Both the position numbers and the translations under genes were made by a program. 64,000 nucleotides of DNA from Kryptolebias marmoratus (Eukaryota; Chordata; Actinopteri; Cyprinodontiformes; Rivulidae): the NCBI RefSeq assembly GCF_001649575.2, contig NC_051432.1, positions 25,839,916 to 25,903,915 on the forward strand, given 5' to 3'. Shown here piece by piece: positions 1-12,439 of this stretch. Each line of letters begins with the position of its first letter. Within the stretch, counting starts at the first letter, position 1. The notes beneath the pieces are model-generated. The model did no database searches. It was not told where the DNA came from and saw only the letters and a list, made by a program, of their open reading frames with translations.

Positions 1-1122
1 GCAGGAAACAATGTGTCATACATTATTTATGATGTTAATTTCTCATGACATGACATCTCTTTTTATGTAAAGTGCATTATTCACATCATATTGCTTAGGA
101 GTGACAGTGAGCCTTTGCACTGGCACAAATTTGTGATTACAGTATTTTTGAACATTAGTGCAATTTTATACGTCCAGTAGGATTCATATTGTGCATATAC
201 TCCGAATCATCTTACAGTTTAATAGAAAGATCTGTTTAAGGTTCATAAATGTACATTTGCAATAAGTAAGACATCACACTAAGTCATAATAAGACTCTAA
301 ATGCACTAATATAAGAACAACAACTTATATGCCTTTAAATTACCCCCAAAAACTTTTTATTAATGTTTAAAAACAGTTGTTCTAGAGTTGTGTTAGAGTC
401 TAGGACAATCCCAAATAAACTATCCCACTTCTAAAGTTGCTTTAAAAACCTATATTTTACAATGAATATGCATCAAGCTACACTGTGTTAGTACTGCACA
501 ATTTGTAAGGCATGGCTCAAAGCGATGGATCTACAGAGACTAACAAGCTGAAGTTACTATTTGAACACTGCTTTATAGTGAGGTTCAGCTCATTGTTAGG
601 TTGTCTTTTCTGAAAATTTACAGTTCGGGGTCACTTTTACTGCTCTCACAGTGTCATTTTTATTAGAATAGGCCTAAAAACTCATTATATCCCTCCCTCC
701 GAGAACTGCACTGCAGACAGACAGATAGAAACTAGCTAGTGAATAAATCTGAGCATTTAGTAGCTATTTGCATCAAATGCAGTGAAGACAGACCCTTACA
801 TTTTTAAGAATATGGTGATACACTCACTAGTATGAAAAAGCTTTAACATGAACAGAAAACACATAGGAAACACACCTGTTTCACCAAAACATGAACACAA
901 ATGATCAAAAACCACTGAGTAATTAAAAACTGACTCACTTTTTCTGCAGGAAAACACTAAAAGTTTCTGATCACCTCCAGACTAACACTGCAGTCATACT
1001 TTTCTCACCTATTACCAATTCAGTGTTATTTTACGAGCACTCCCTAATCAGGGCGAGTTTTCATGACTGAAAACCAAACTGGACCTATAAGAGACATACT
1101 CAATAGTCTGAGCTAAACCAGA
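1..1122. other. AT-rich unique sequence, no gene seen
   Basis: I see no open frame of note, no recognisable repeat and no RNA gene here. The sequence is AT-rich with ordinary short A and T runs. Confidence 0.5.
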
Positions 1123-1338
1123 CGTGTCAATTCTGCTTTTTAAGGGCTGCTATGCTACATCTTTTAGATGTTTTGCTGCTTCAACACACCTGATTTGTAC
1201 AAATGGATAATTAATAGCCTACTGCAGAACTTGAGGACAAAGAGCTGATTCAACTGTTGAATCACATGTGTTGGAGCAGGGAAACTACTGAAATATGTAG
1301 GATAGTGGCTCTTGTGCACCAGGATTGGGCACCACTTG
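1123..1338. mobile_element. Palindromic MITE-like element, copy 1 (degenerate)
   Basis: The two ends are reverse complements. The left half runs through a CAACACACCTGATT motif, and the right half returns as its complement near GTGTTGGAGCAGGGAAAC before ending in CAGGATTGGGCACC. The same layout occurs at 9638-9818, and I recognise the family as a common teleost non-autonomous palindromic repeat. There is no coding capacity. The superfamily cannot be assigned because target-site duplications are not clear in this diverged copy. The palindrome is seen directly; the family label is from memory. Confidence 0.7.
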
Positions 1339-1507
1339 GCAAAACTATAGCCTAACTCCCTCCTCTTAAAATAGTTTATGAAATTACCAGTGACAAAAAA
1401 AGAACTGAATCTTTCCAGAAGGCATTAACCAAAATATCTCAAAGTCTGACAGATTAAAACACAAATGAACTGTGCTTATTTTTTATGGAACTATTTTTGA
1501 AGTATCC

Positions 1508-2118
1508 ACTCATTTTCATCTACTTATTTGAGGCTGGGTTATAGAGGCAAGAGTTTAGGAAGGAAAAGTAAGACATACGTTTCTCCATCAACACTCTCCA
1601 GCTCCTCCTGGGAGATCCCAAGATGTTCCTCTGCCAGTAGTAATATATAATCCCCCCAGCAAGTTCCAAGCCTGCCCCAGGGTCTCCTCCCAGTGGGACA
1701 TGCCTAAAAAACCACCATAGGAAGACAACCAGGAGCATTCTAATCTGACACCTGGGTTAACTCAGCTGGCTCTTTTTGATGCAGAGGAACAGCAGTCCTA
1801 ATCCTAATCTGAGTCATTGTTGAATAACAAAGCTCCTTACCCTGTCTAAGTTTGAACCCAGACACACTACAGAGGAAACTCATTTCAGCTGCTTGTATTT
1901 ATGATACTGTTCTTCTGGTTATGACCCTAATCTCATGAACATAAGAGGTGAGAGTTGGAACACAGATAGAAATCTTTGCATTTCAACTCAACTCAACTCA
2001 CTCTTCATTACCAGGAACTGTGCAGCACCCTCATAAAGCCCTGATTTGCCTGTCCATCTCCTGCTCCTTCCAACTGTCCACTGTGAACAAGACAGCAAGA
2101 TACTTAAACTCCTGAATA
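1508..2118 (-). mobile_element. Rex3/RTE-type LINE 3' end relic (copy 1, heavily decayed)
   Basis: Read on the minus strand, this aligns by eye with the copy at 15921-16420. Shared landmarks are the block around TCCCAGTGGGACATGCC, the stretch encoding the C-terminal end of the reverse-transcriptase ORF, and the end nearest 1508. RTE elements such as fish Rex3 have very short 3' UTRs ending in GATG-like tandem repeats. This copy has lost most of that tail and carries many indels, so no frame stays open. The short open frame on the minus strand at 1520-1738 lies inside the relic and is not a gene. The clade call rests on the C-terminal protein pattern and on the tail of the sister copy. Confidence 0.7.
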
Positions 2119-3116
2119 AAACAGTCCTTTGGAATATCAAATTAAAGTTGATAGTTTTGTGCAAATTGCCCCATGGTTGTGCAGTACTTGTCTATCATAT
2201 GGCTGTATCAGGATAAAGGTCGTTCTCTCACCATGTCTGTATTTGAGCTACAACTAGATTTAAAAAGGAAAATAAAAAAATTCCAGAAAGTTTCAGTTCT
2301 TTAGTTAGTTATTTATGACATTATAACAACCTCGCAGCCTCTGTCAACACTCTACGAGACTTAAAGTAACTTCAGACTTTTCAGAAGTACTTCAAGAGTC
2401 ATTCAAATTGAGAGGCCGCATGTATAATTGGGAGCTACTAAAAATGGCTTCTCTTCACTTTTCTTTTCTTGTCCACTTGAGTAAAGTGAATACAGAGTAG
2501 AGGTGTAGAGGAGGGCTAAGCTTGAGCAAGAAATATGACATAATCTCCATTGCGATCGGTTGCCGTTTGATATCTTGTTTCTTAGCTCTGCAGACTCAAT
2601 CAATATCTACCACTGAGGAAGAACAAAGCTATTTCTTTCCATTTCTCACACATATAAACACATACACACATATGCATCTGACACCACTGAGGAAGAAATG
2701 TTAAAACAAGTGAGAAAAGACTGAACGCATCTTTGTAGGTGTCCTCTGTTGAGGGACCTGGTGGACACACTCATTTACTCATCACTTTATTCAACATAAC
2801 ATGCAGCTTAATATTTGTTGTTTTGCACATTTTGTCACACGGCTATATGTAAGTTTATGTAAAATGACTTCACAGTGATGTAAGCTGCAGTGTAATTCTC
2901 ATTTGGCAGAAGATGGAACAAAATATTTCAAATACAACAGTTATTGATGGCTGAAAAGAAACTGGCATGATGTTTCCAAGCAACATTTAGTTGGGAGAAT
3001 CGATACTTCTAGAGCAACAGAAGTCATATCTTTTTGTCATAAAAAATAAAGTAATTTTCCAGTTTATTGATTGCATAAAACGTATATTTCCTGTCCTCTT
3101 TATCTTTCCTGTCCTT
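2119..3116. other. Unique AT-rich sequence, nothing recognised
   Basis: Only open frames of about 60-66 codons occur, on both strands and overlapping each other, with no coding-like composition. I recognise no repeat. Confidence 0.5.
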
Positions 3117-3430
3117 TTGACCCCAGCTGGTTGAAGCAGATGGCCACCCATCCTGAACCTGGTTCTGGTTCTACTGGAGGTTTCTTCCTGTTAAAAGGGA
3201 GTTGTTCTTTCCACTGTCACCAAAATGCTGCTCAGGATAGGGTAATATGACAAACTGAAATTTTGATGCAATTTGCTGGCTTCCTTAAATAGAAACAAAT
3301 TTACTCACTGACCGTTTATATGGTACTGTATATGAATTTATTGTATTATAACAATAATAACTTGACTTGTCTTTTCTCTTTTATATATTACCCTGCAATG
3401 ACTTTTGTTGTGAATTTGCTCTATACAGGA
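3117..3430 (+). mobile_element. L2-like LINE 3' UTR module
   Basis: The segment begins with GACCCCAGCTGGTTGAAGC and continues through the module around GGAGGTTTCTTCCTG and TTAAAAGGGAGTTGTTC. It ends with ATGACTTTTGTTGTGAATTT before CTCTATACA. I recognise this order from the non-coding 3' ends of abundant teleost LINEs and their derivatives. The usual terminal ATTGAA-type tail is missing. No coding sequence remains. The assignment to L2 rather than to another element sharing the module is an inference. Confidence 0.6.
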
Positions 3431-3639
3431 GATGGGTGCTGTGACTTTTGGGTTTTGTAACTTTCATACTTTTCAAAATATTTAACTCAGTTTATAAATA
3501 ATTTTCCCATAGAAATACAATCAGATCTCTTTAATTCTTAAAAAAAAACAACAACTAAACAAACAAAAAAACTGTTTTCTTCTTCTTACGCTACTTTTAA
3601 TTTTTAGGTACCACTTTTAGATTTAAACTTGCCTTTAGC

Positions 3640-3700
3640 TCCTTTTAGCTTTTAGTTGCTGTTCTGCTACTTTTGGCTTTTAGCTAGAGTTCTGTTACAT
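3640..3700. repeat. Imperfect ~28-bp tandem duplication
   Basis: Two diverged units sit head to tail. Each contains a CTTTTAGCTTTTAG-like part followed by a GTTCTG(C/T)TAC-like part. The array lies immediately upstream of the inverted SINE-like copy. Confidence 0.45.
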
Positions 3701-3714
3701 TTACCTGCTTCTCC

Positions 3715-4008
3715 TTTCCGGGTCGCAGGGAGCTGGTGCCTGTCTCCAGCAGTCACTGTGCAAGAGGTGGACAGGTCACAAATCCATCACAGGGCCACAT
3801 AGAGACAAACGAGACAAATAACAATTCATGATGTTACGACCTAAAGTTTTTAGTTTGTGGGAGGAAACCGGAGTACCTGGAGTAAACCCACATGTGCACA
3901 GGGAGAACACGCAAACTCCACCCAGAAAGGCCCCAGGCCGGGATGCAATCCTTCAACCTTCTTGCTGGGAGGTAACAGCCCTAACCACTGCCCCACTGTG
4001 CCAACCCA
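3715..4008 (-). mobile_element. SINE-like element, family A, copy 1
   Basis: Read on the minus strand it has the same parts as the plus-strand copy at 24400-24692: a tRNA-like head (AGTGGTTAGGGCTGTTACC region), then a TGGAGTTTGCGTGTTCTCCC block, then a TGTGGGTTTACTCC block, a DNA segment with CCTGTGATGGATTTGTGACC, and an end near CAGCTCCCTGCGACCC. The head resembles a pol III A box followed by a degraded B box. The small open frames on both strands here (3828-4128) are shadows of the repeat. The family is very common in teleosts; the exact library name is not certain. Confidence 0.75.
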
Positions 4009-5324
4009 GAACAAAATAAAACAAAAAAGACAAAACTGCTGAGTTATAATGGCAGCACCCAACATGAAAAAATAAATCCAACACCACTGAAGACAGTGTG
4101 TGCTGCTCATCAAACACCTGCTGAACAAGTCAGCCTGTTACAGTGGATCACACAGTTTTGGTACCAAAAAATGGCAGCATGGTGGTGATATGTGGTCTTT
4201 CCATACTCTGTACAGTAAGCAACGCAGCACTGACAAAAAACTAATTCAGAGGCCATAAGGCCAACAGATGGCCACCAGATGGTTCATACATGCAGGACAG
4301 ATTACAGGCACCTGCAGAATATTGTTATCATATTATATGATATTTGTATTTTCCCTGCCTATGGTGGACAGTCCTGCAGTCCAGAAGCTCTTCTGGCAGC
4401 AGATAAAAACAGCAACAGGGAGTCATGCACCAGCTTCAATGCAGAAACAATAAATAGACATTAGTGCTGACGACCCAATTACCTGCAGCTGTGACTCCAC
4501 CGCCATGCCAGCTCCAGCTGCATGCCAACCCAGACAGATGCACCACAGTTCACGATCACGGCTACGTCTCCCCAGGTTGCAACCCACTTGTGGATTTGAA
4601 GTAGAGTGAGTCGTGCAAATGTTGTCAAAGTTATTTCACTTATTGTGAAATTTTAAACAGGTTTGGTTAACTTGGAAACACAAATTTGAGTTGTTTGTTG
4701 CTTTAAGCTCCAGCCTTAAGAAAATCTGCTTTGCTGTCTCTGATTGCTTGTTCAAAAACTAACAAATGCTCTTAAATGGTATTCAACCACAGTAAAAAAA
4801 AAAAAATAAAAGATCAAGTTTTATTTTTATTTCATAAGCATTTTAAGAAAAAAAAAAGAAGAAAAAAGCTGCAGTGTGAACCAAAGTGCCAACACAGGTC
4901 AGAACAACTCTTTAAAAACCACAGAGCATATTTATGTGTCAAAAAACAGTCAATGAATGCACTTTAAGTTCAGCTGAATATTTACAGTACATTATACTTA
5001 AAGTTTTCCTGCTGAACCATGTTGGAGAGATTCATTCTGGCAGAACAAGTCAAGATGAAGCACCAGCAATAAACTAATGTTCTATATTCAACACTGAGAT
5101 TAGTAATTTAGAAGGAACTCAAACTGCTACAGCTTTATTATACTGGTACTGTTTTATGCCTCACATTTGCAGCAACACTGCTGTTTTAGTTAATTTCCAT
5201 CACACACATCTGAATTTCTTTATGAGAACAGCAGGTTGTTACTTTATGTGGGAAAAATGAACATCAGTTTTTTCCAATCAATAACTGGAATTAAAAAAAA
5301 ACAAAAACAAAAAACCCCAAAACT
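4009..5324. other. Unique AT-rich sequence
   Basis: Contains A-rich runs near 4794-4808 and 4847-4866. Nothing resembling an exon, RNA gene or known repeat was seen. Confidence 0.45.
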
Positions 5325-5760
5325 GCAGTTATAGTGCCTAAGAAAAGTTTTCACCCCCCCCCCCCAGTTGTTTCATGCTTTTAGTGCTGTCATACATCAA
5401 TCACGGTCAATATAAATTGGCCTTTGCTACAAAAAACAAAACAAAAACCTTCAGCGTCAAAGTGAAATCAAATTTTGACAGAGTAAAAAAAAAGGTAATG
5501 CCAAATAAGTGACTGCATAAATACTCACTACTTTCAAAGTGTCCTAATTTACCTTAGAAATACGATGACTGAAAAGTCAGTAGATGGATACAAAAGGACT
5601 TCCACGGCCCTAAACATTCACAGTTCTGTTAAAGTTCTGACCATCATTTCCAAAACTAACCAAGCAGTTTCATTGCGTCAATCTTTAAAGGGAACTGTGT
5701 TGCCTAAATCTGAGCCAAATGGTCAACCAGTGAGAAGTAAAATGGCAATGAAAACTGAAA
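5325..5760 (+). repeat. Teleost interspersed repeat fragment (DNA-transposon-like), with a C13-type homopolymer
   Basis: The segment starts with GTGCCTAAGAAAAGTTTTCA, followed by a run of C, then an ATCACGGTCAATATAAATTGG block, GTCAAAGTGAAATCAAATTT, and a GCCAAATAAGTGACTGCAT block. I recall this order from a widespread teleost repeat whose left end reads in the same way. The continuation to about 5760 (CTAAACATTCACAGTTC and following) is a weaker match. The poly-C run at about 5352-5365 is unusual for this AT-rich DNA. The class is uncertain, and the 71-codon open frame at 5565-5780 is treated as chance. Confidence 0.5.
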
Positions 5761-6374
5761 ATAAAGAACAAAAAAATTAAATCAAACATGTGGCGGGAAA
5801 AGGAATTCATAAAATTTACAGCAAAACAAATTGTATTGTATGAAAAGTTAATCTAATTTTTTTTTACTTAAAAAAAACATATGAAAAAAGTATTACATTT
5901 ACCAGCTGAAAAATCTTGTTTTGTTAATCACAGTTTTAAAAAAAAAATCACATATTGTACAGAAATAATAAATAAATGAAACAAACAACAAAAAACTGCA
6001 CAAGATTAATTTTATATATGCAAATAAATAAAAACAGTCTTGTATGAACATAAGGATAGAAAACATGTAAACAATTTTGAATCTCCTTCCAAATGAAGAA
6101 ACAGTGTTGTAGTTTGATTGTAGACCTGGTCTTGTATGAAAGTGATATTTATTGTTAAATGCTGAGTCATCTTTGGATGAAAAGATGGTCCTTGGTGTTC
6201 TGAAGCAAGTCCACGTTTGGATGGTCAAAGAAAACAAGATTTTTTTCAGTTATTACTAATCTTGGTTTGCCTGCAGTGAAAAACTACAGGGAGCAAACTG
6301 TTACTTTTTAGTGAGCACACAGGCCTACATGTAATTGTTCTCCTTCTATATGTTGAAAGAAGATTTGGTGACAA
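5761..6374. other. Very AT-rich sequence, possible 3' flank of the candidate exon
   Basis: On the minus strand this lies downstream of the candidate terminal exon ending at 6375. An AATAAA hexamer on the minus strand occurs near 6148 and others follow, so it could be a 3' UTR, but such hexamers are frequent by chance in DNA this AT-rich. Confidence 0.25.
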
Positions 6375-6604
6375 TTAAGTACTCTTTCTAGGAGTAACAG
6401 ATTGGGTCACAGAGAATCTTTTCTTCAAGTAAGACGTGCTGCTGGGGCTCGTGACACGCAGGAACAGAAGCGGGTTGACAGAACGGATGCAGAGAGGTGT
6501 GTCGGTGAAGAAACAAGATTGTGTGCCTGAGCAGCTCCACTGCTGATCTCCTCCAGAAAGTGGCTCAGGTTTAATCAAGATGTCACCAGATTTGTCACTA
6601 GGTC
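6375..6604 (-). CDS. Candidate terminal exon, unidentified protein
   Basis: Read on the minus strand, a T-run ending in ACAG at 6605-6608 forms a good splice-acceptor-like junction. The next 230 bases stay open in one frame for about 75 codons and end in TAA at 6375-6377. Two bases after the junction would complete a split codon. The predicted peptide contains LIKPEPLSGGDQQWSCSG, a cysteine- and serine-rich middle and LYFLR-like hydrophobic residues, and ends KRFSVTQSVTPRKST. GC content is visibly higher than in the flanks. I do not recognise the protein, and no upstream exon was found. The frame itself has no good ATG: its nominal start is TTG. It could equally be a chance frame in a slightly GC-richer unique block. 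Confidence 0.22.
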
Positions 6605-6607
6605 CTG

Positions 6608-9600
6608 TAAAAAAAATGTCTGGAGATTCAAAATGTCGCTAAATTTCGCATCAATCAAAGCCGACACCTTCGATGCAAAAGTCAGACTTTCACACATCAT
6701 AACAGAAAATGTATCAATTATTTACATTTGTGCAGTGATAAGTATTTTTGTTTCTATGACACTGTTTTGAGATTCTTGCAGTTCATAAATAATTGAATAA
6801 AGATATATGGGGTGGTAATACATGTTGGACAACCTCAAAGAGAGAAGATGTTGATGCTGTTTATGTAGCTTTGCAATTCTGAAGGATTTTTTTTTTCAAC
6901 AACTAGTCTTTTTAACAGTCACAGTTCAGTGAGATACTGCTGTAAGTATGCCAGTCACAGGTACCGTGGCTGTAACATTTAAAAACATTTCTTAAGGGAT
7001 GCAGATGTGGCTAAGACAACACTGGCTGTGCAAGATTTCACAACGATCAAACACAAAACTCAAGCCTAAATCCTGTTTTGGTAACCATATTTTTATCCAT
7101 TTTAAATACCTTTAATATTAAACATCAATATACAGGTAGATTTCTAAACAAGGTTGTCCTATATTTCGACAGGGAACTGAGTCTATAAATGGAAACACTA
7201 ACATGTTACTTTCCATATTTCTATCACTAAGACAGGAAGAAGTTTTCATCACAGTAAGAGCAAATACTTTTGTTTTGTCTTAAAAATGTTGTTACATGTG
7301 TGCACAAACATGCACCCAAACTCCATCACACTGAAGTTAAATAACATTTCCACTGGCTCCACATTTAGATTTTTTCTATAAAATTAGCTTTGCTTTGCTG
7401 GAGTTAAATACCCCCTTTCTCTTTATTGCCTTCACATTTTGACCAGCAGGCCTGCTGTTTTCATGGATGTCAGAGGAAATGCATCAACCAACATCAGAAG
7501 CTAAATGAATACTGCACCAACAGATTGCATGTCCCTTTGCCCTTGTACAAGGATCTGAGTTTTTTGTTTTTTTTTGTCCATTTCACATTTTCAAAGACAG
7601 TTTGTGGTCATTTACTGTGATGACTGTTGGTCTCCTTCACCCCCTGCTTTCTATCCTGCGCTGTCAACTTATTGTTCTTGCTTCCTTTTAAACCAGTATT
7701 TTTCTCATCTGTGCTGCCATCTCTCTGAATCCTCTCAGTTGTGTCACTTTGTATGGCTGCTCCTTTTTTTCCACATTAAAAAAAAAACTCATTATCATGA
7801 CTGGTCACTCAAAAGAACACCCTAACCTGTTTCCATAAAGGCAGCATGTTTTAGGGCTGTGCTGTATAATATGAACTGTGTTCATGTTGGGGTTTTTGGT
7901 TTGTTTTTTAATGTAGTTTTATATTTTGATTCAAGTTCTTCCTGTCATATGTATATTTTTGCACACATCGTGAAGAGCACTTGCTAATTTTAAAGCTTTT
8001 TCTTCTACGGGCAGTAAAACTTAAAATAGAGTTGCAGTCGTGTTTTAAAGCGAACAGTATATCCTTTAGTTTCTTCAGGAGAGTTTTTCTTTTATATTTT
8101 CAACAAGCACTTCTTCTCTGCAGCTCAGGGCTCATTGGAAAAGCTTCTGTTTCTCTACACTGATCTTCTACTCTCCTTGTGCCTAATCCTTTACCTTGCT
8201 CTTATCGTAGCGTAAGAGTCCCTGAACTTCATGAAGTGGCAACACTTGTTTTTTTTTTCTTTGTTTATCATTGTAAAGTACAAAGGGACAAAAAAAATGT
8301 TTTTATGTCATTTATATAAATTGGAAGAAAATATTCAATTTAACAGAGTTGTAGGAAATATGTCAATATTTCAAGCAGAGCAATTTAGTGTCTGTTTATT
8401 TGTGCAGCTTCCGTACAATCAGGCCAGTAGTGATGCTGAAGCATGACTGCTGGTTTTTTTGTGAGAACAAATTTGTTTTAATCCTTCCTTGACTCATGAC
8501 TGTCTAAGATAATCTTCTTTTACTATGATGACAGTTTTTGCTAATAAGAATATTCTCACTTTTCATGTACTTTCTTCCATTTTGTATTTTTCCTCAGACA
8601 CATACTGTATGTACACAAGCACTGATGGCTGATTTAAACACAGGGGAAACAGAAAAGTAATCTACCTGAATAAACATAAGCCTTTCAGTTCATTATGCTA
8701 AATAATACATATATAAAATGTCATAGTGGAAGAATTTTACAACACACTTGTCCTTTACATTATTGTGGGTCTGTTTTCTTGAATATGCTAATATCTGAAC
8801 CGATGCATTAAAGAATAAAAGAAAAAGAAAAAAGACTTGACAAAAGCAAGCAAACATAGATGCATTTTGTCAGCTACAGAAAATTATCAAAGTAAATGAC
8901 ATTCTAAAATGCTGTAATAAATAAGCACTGAACTGTAAACCTAACACCCCCTCACCTTTTTAATAAAGAAAGACTAAAAGCATAAAAGCATTACATTTAG
9001 TACATTTAGTAGCCTATAGATCGCCCTTACTGTATGAAAATGGATTTTTGGCCTTTGTGCTTTTTCAATGAATATTCAGCATCAAATGACTGCTTTCAAA
9101 AACATTTTTTTTTTTTTTTCATTTTCGGGCCAATATTTAATCGGAGAGTTTACCCTCATGTTTCCATTTTTGCAGTAAACTCAATGATATTATACATATA
9201 AAGTGAAGAGAGTGAAAACTGAAGATTGAGAAGTTCCCAGACATTATATAAGCTCCAACTCCAACTGTGGTCAAAAACAGGTGGGTTGACCACAAGATGG
9301 TCAAAAATGTCTGTGTACTTTTGATTTTTTTTTTAATAAATGTTAATTCATTCTTATTTACTCTAACATAACTAAATTAAATAACAGTTATACCTTTAAT
9401 TCAATTTGTTTTAATAACACTTAAAGATCTTGACAGATCATGGGTAAATTGTTAATAACATGGACAGGACTGTTCATGCACTGTTGCAGATGAACTGTAA
9501 TTTTCATACCATATCTTTTTATTAAGCCCCTTCAATAAATCAAAATTATGTTTGGTCCAAGTCACTCTACTCATTAGCCTCTGTTGTACTCCCCTTGCAC

Positions 9601-9637
9601 AACGGTCACAATTTGTAGATAAATGGTCTATTCCAGT
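6608..9637. other. Unique AT-rich sequence
   Basis: Several open frames of 60-83 codons occur on the plus strand between 7400 and 8450, all of low-complexity or hydrophobic composition typical of T-rich DNA. No repeat, RNA gene or exon was recognised. Confidence 0.45.
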
Positions 9638-9818
9638 TATGTCCAATCCTGGTCCTGGAGGGCCACTATCCTGCATGTTTTAATTGTTTCCCTGCTCTTC
9701 AGTAGGTTTTCAACTTAGCCTGTTAATCACTCATTCATTCAAATCAGGTGTCAAAGCAGAGAAATGTCTCAAACATGCAGGATACTGACCCTTCAGGGTC
9801 AGGGTTACACACCACTAA
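9638..9818. mobile_element. Palindromic MITE-like element, copy 2
   Basis: The left arm reads GTCCAATCCTGGTCCTGGAG and passes through GGCCACTATCCTGCATGTTT. The right arm is its near reverse complement, passing through AAACATGCAGGATACTGACC and ending with the complement of the first bases. The middle carries AAATCAGGTGTC-type sequence shared with copy 1 at 1123-1338. This is a recognisable teleost palindromic repeat with no coding potential, better preserved than copy 1. Confidence 0.8.
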
Positions 9819-9976
9819 TCTAACCTTACAGAACTTGATGCAAGATGTGGTTTGATTTTTTTTACTATATAAACAGGTGCAAATTTTGGAGCACAGTTTG
9901 CAATTATTTATGTCTATATGATGTTTAAATATTTAACAGAATATGAATTTTGAATTAAAAAAGTAGCTTTGCTTTG

Positions 9977-10225
9977 AAGGAATGCATGTCACCCGCTGCC
10001 TGGAAAGTGTTAGTGCTTGGAGTATGTGTTGGGGACTGTCAGCTTCTGTTACACCACATGTGAACTAAAAATATGTCAAATTTATTCAGCCATTTTTTGT
10101 TTGCTAAAGTTAAGCTGTGAATCAAGTTGAACACCATCTAATGATTACTTTCTGATAGTTTCATTACCATCCATGCAGTGCTTTCAGATATTTTGATAAG
10201 GAACAGAAAAATGAACAGACAACCA
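9977..10225 (-). repeat. Dispersed repeat family R, copy 1
   Basis: Starts with GGAATGCATGTCACCCGCTG and proceeds through GTTAGTGCTTGGAGTATGTG, a GACTGTCAGCT block, AATGATTACTTTCTGATAG, and TTTCATTACCATCCATGCAG to a degenerate ATTTTGATAA end with CAGAC-type bases. Copies at about 31.2, 44.1, 51.7, 56.9 and 58.4 kb share these blocks in the same order. Here the middle of the element is deleted. The plus orientation is defined as the one ending in GCATTCC. No coding capacity. The class is unknown. Confidence 0.7.
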
Positions 10226-11883
10226 ATTACATGGCCGCCCACTTTTTTATGGCAGTGGGTGATAAAAAAAAAAAACAACTTCTGCCACATACCATTTGTC
10301 CCATAACCATGGGAAAACCCCACAAGTACACATCCACTCACCTCACTCGTCAAGATCTTTCAGAAGATACCTCTATAAGTTTGTGAACTAGCTGTATATG
10401 GATGAACTGTTAGATATCCAACTTGAGCATATGCACACACACACACACGCACAGATAAATGTTATGCAGTCCTACTGAGAGTGATGTGTTGCGTTTCACA
10501 TTTCCATGCAGCCACGAGCTACGATCGCTATCAGCCAAGTTGGCTTTGATGTATAAGCTCTCATTCCCTCCGACTCTCTCCCCACTTTGTCTCACAGTGA
10601 TGTAGATGGCTACCATTCCAGAGCTTGACAAAAAACTGGCTGTGTGCTTGTGTGCATGCTCAGCGTTTTCTGTTTGTGCATGTGATATCCGTGTGTCCAT
10701 CTGTGTTTGAGTGTGCAGTTATGTCTGTTTCTGTCAATCCGTTTGCGCTCTGAATGGAGATAGAGGCTTGTTTGTGGTGCCATTGCGTGATTGCACAGTG
10801 AGGCTGGAGTCTGGCAACATCAAAGGCTGGAAACAAAGCCTGGTGGCTGGAAGAGTGTCTTCATCATCGCTTATCAATGTTTAACTTAACTGCTTTATCT
10901 GATTGGACTGATTGTTTGTTTAGCCTGTTAGATAGACTGAGGCCAGTGAATTTCACTTGTAGCATGCCACCTTGTTTTTTTCTGTGCTAGACAAACATAT
11001 GTATCGTACTTCTCCACCTACATGCATTTGCAGATGCATGCTCGCTTCCTGCTGTGACCAGTTAACAGCAAATGTTTGCAGATGAGCTGGCATTAGATGC
11101 TCTTGTTAAATCCTGAATCACATTCATACATAGCAATTATGCAAAAGTACAGAGATGAAACTGTGTGATACCAAAGCCCAATACTAAAACGCATAAACAC
11201 ATTGCACAGTTTTAGGTAAATTAACCTATAATATATGCACTGTTGTTCCAACATAATTTAGGTTTACTGATATATTTGCTCACACATACTGTATTCCAGA
11301 GAGTGCTTTGAAATTCCAAGGCAATAAAAAAGCTCAGCTACATGACCCACTAATTTAAAAGAAAATAAAGCAACCAACAAAGAGCATGAAGAGAAATAAT
11401 GAATAAGAGACAAGTACTAAATGAGAAGTCATTTTTGTTAATTCAGTCATAGAATATTGCAAGAATAAGTGTATCTGATTTGATTTGATATTTGCAAACT
11501 TTCAAATTTTGATGTTGTTCCATAAAACATTAAGAAAAAAAAAGAGAATTAAATGAACATAATTTAACAATCTTTACAGATGATTTATCTGGTAACTGAA
11601 ATATGACTTTCAAAAATGATGATAATTATGTGAATGTTTCAGTCATAATTGATTATTTCAAGATGCAGTTACAACTATGTCAGGGTTTGCTTGTTTCTTA
11701 GATTTATTACATTTTGGGGGGACTGAACATCTTAGTCGTTTAAGTACTGATTGGGCTAAGTAAGCAGGTCTTAAGTCCTCTTTTGGGTTCCTGAAATTTG
11801 CAATTAGTAAAAGACTTAGAGCTCCAGGCTACCATATGTATTTTTAAATATTTCTGAAGAAAACAAATGTAAACTTAGCCTCG
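10226..11883. other. Unique sequence with a moderate-GC block
   Basis: A short CA tract lies at about 10434-10450. The block 10480-10720 is less AT-rich and free of simple repeats, but encodes nothing recognisable. The remainder is AT-rich without features. Confidence 0.4.
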
Positions 11884-11962
11884 TCAAGTCAAGTCAAATT
11901 TATTTATATAGCACTTTTCAGCAGGAAGGCAGTTCAAAGTGCTTTACAGCATGAAAACAAAA
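11884..11962 (-). repeat. Teleost LINE/SINE terminal module
   Basis: The sequence TCAAGTCAAGTCAAATTTAT followed by a TATATAGCACTTTTCAGCA block and AGTGCTTTACAGC is the reverse complement of the GCTATATAAATAAA-type ending that terminates many teleost retroposons. Only this terminal module is clear. The A-rich sequence after it (to about 12430) may belong to the same insertion but is too decayed to say. Confidence 0.6.
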
Positions 11963-12430
11963 ATACAGAGTCATCAAAAAAACACAATAAAATAAAAAGC
12001 TAGACTTAACCTATCCTATCTAAAACGAAAGCGAAGATAATCTAAATAAGCAAAAGTAACAAACAGATGAAAAACTAAGCTGGGAAACTAGGATGTAAAA
12101 AGCTAAACTAAACGTATCTAAAACAAGTCATACTAAGTCACACTAAAGAAACTGAGGAAGATATAAGGTAGATACTAATAAACTGATAATAAGCAAAAAA
12201 ATTAAACTAGGATTTAAAAACCTCAGCTGAACAGATCAGAAATGATAAAAGCTAAGATATCCTAAACTAAAATAAAATAATGGTACAGGAAGGCCAACTA
12301 AGAGTTAAAACATTTCAATAAAAAGCCAACTAAAGGTGTCAGGTTTCACAAAAAAACAAAGAAACAAAAAAGCTACATTTATCTGAAACAGGCTAAACTA
12401 AAATATAATTCTATTTTATAAATATTGGCC
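11963..12430. other. A-rich decayed sequence
   Basis: An A-rich stretch with many CTAAACTA/GCTAA-like words, possibly body sequence of the adjacent element. No gene or definable boundary. Confidence 0.35.
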
Positions 12431-12439
12431 TCATGCAGA

